NCBI GenBank assembly: GCA_937960625.1
Contig: CALGPD010000334.1
Location: 1 to 6,040 of the forward strand
DNA: 6,040 nucleotides
Reading direction: 5' to 3'
DNA from: an uncultured Spirochaetia bacterium
GTDB lineage: Bacteria > Spirochaetota > CALGPD01
The notes beneath the pieces were generated by a model. It was not told the DNA's origin and searched no databases. It saw only the letters and a program-made list of their open reading frames with translations. Every line of letters starts with the position of its first letter. Position 1 is the stretch's first letter. The position numbers were made by a program, and so were the translations under genes. Positions 5,441 to 6,040 of the stretch are shown one piece after another.

Positions 5441-6040
5441 ATGGCAAAGTTACCTATTGTATTTGTACACGGAAACGGAGATTCATCAGCTGTATGGAAT
5501 ATTCAAATGGAAAGATTCAAAAGCGCGGGATATGATTCACTGCACGCTGTTGACCTTAACCCTCCGGGAAATGAATCATGTATATTTTATGCTGAACAGG
5601 TCAAAGAGTTCGTTGACAAAGTTATACAGCAAACCGGAACCGCGAAAATCGATATAATCGCGCATTCGCTCGCTGTTACTACAGTAAGGCATTATTTAAA
5701 ATTTTTAGGCGGCGCTGAAAAAACAAACCACGTTGTATTAATTGCAGGAGGTAATCACGGATTACCCGCTGCTGACGGCGCAAAAGCCGCTGACCCTGAC
5801 GGAAATCTATACAAACAAGGTGTTGAATTAAATACTTTTGCAAACCCCAAATTTCTTGAAGATTTAAACAACCCGGAGGAATGCTTCGGTGATGTAAAAT
5901 ACATGACAATTTCAGGGCCTAACGATGATTTCTACGTTTTTTATGAAACAAGCCCACAGCTTAACGGCGCGGATAACAGAGTTCTTCCCGGGTTAGGCCA
6001 TTTTGGGCTTAGAGATTCAGAAGACAGCTTCAATCTATCA
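5441..6040 (+). CDS. LipA-like small lipase/esterase, nearly complete (cut by window edge)
   Basis: The frame from ATG at 5441 gives 200 residues up to the right edge. AAAGGAG at 5427-5433 stands 7 bases before the start, 35 bases after the previous stop, so it belongs to the same unit. It resembles small secreted lipases of the Bacillus LipA type (Lipase_2-like): VFVHGNG at 7-13, HAVDLNPPGN at 35-44, KIDIIAHSLA at 69-78 with nucleophile S76, VVLIAGGNHG at 98-107, the acid D162 or D163 in GPNDDF, and H187 in GLGHFGL. The order and spacing suit triacylglycerol or carboxyl-ester hydrolysis. Two oddities stand out. The nucleophile elbow reads AHSLA, with Ala for the normally invariant second Gly. 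There is also no signal peptide, the protein starting directly at the first strand, so it should act inside the cell. By eye its G+C is clearly higher (low forties percent) than its neighbours. Family members end roughly 25 residues after the His, so little is missing. Confidence 0.92.
   Translation, partial: MAKLPIVFVHGNGDSSAVWNIQMERFKSAGYDSLHAVDLNPPGNESCIFYAEQVKEFVDKVIQQTGTAKIDIIAHSLAVTTVRHYLKFLGGAEKTNHVVLIAGGNHGLPAADGAKAADPDGNLYKQGVELNTFANPKFLEDLNNPEECFGDVKYMTISGPNDDFYVFYETSPQLNGADNRVLPGLGHFGLRDSEDSFNLS

Noticed and set aside
5457..5657. 66-codon plus-strand frame beginning 16 bases into the lipase gene
   Set aside because: It overlaps out of frame with the lipase, which has the strong AAAGGAG site and clear motifs.

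Overview
This is an AT-rich bacterial window (roughly one third G+C by eye). It holds six protein-coding genes arranged around a divergent intergenic region at about 3386-3780. No rRNA, tRNA, CRISPR array, insertion sequence or prophage gene is visible. Clear Shine-Dalgarno sites, a lipobox-type lipoprotein, a two-TM dCACHE-HAMP receptor and a rho-independent terminator show a bacterium, and the receptor suggests a motile or environment-sensing one. I cannot assign the phylum from this sequence. The composition would fit several low-GC Gram-negative lineages, which is only a guess.

Left arm, minus strand, read from 3385 down to 1: (i) 3385-2144, an alpha/beta hydrolase with a lipoprotein signal peptide; (ii) a GC-rich hairpin plus T-run terminator at 2119-2095; (iii) 2051-1197, a cytoplasmic alpha/beta hydrolase; (iv) 1100-1, the N-terminal 366 codons of a membrane receptor with an extracytoplasmic dCACHE domain and a HAMP domain, whose output domain lies beyond the window edge.

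Right arm, plus strand: a compact unit of three genes. These are 3781-4779 (alpha/beta hydrolase with an unusual 66-residue C-terminal tail), 4782-5405 (unrecognised aromatic-rich 207-aa protein, 2 bases downstream) and 5441 to the edge (a LipA-like small lipase without signal peptide). The lipase carries AHSLA where the family normally has AHSxG.

Four of the six genes are therefore alpha/beta hydrolases, each with a different nucleophile elbow (GHSLG, NHSTG, GISFG, AHSLA). They look like four separate subfamilies gathered in one place rather than tandem duplicates. A shared role in ester, lipid or polyester turnover is an inference. The divergent region carries two palindromes with the same AGTATACT core, 40 bp apart centre to centre; one covers the likely -10 box of the lipoprotein gene. 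On the plus side there is a TTGACA/AATAAT promoter with overlapping dyad and direct repeats. These are the best candidates for regulation of the locus. No regulator gene is present in the window.
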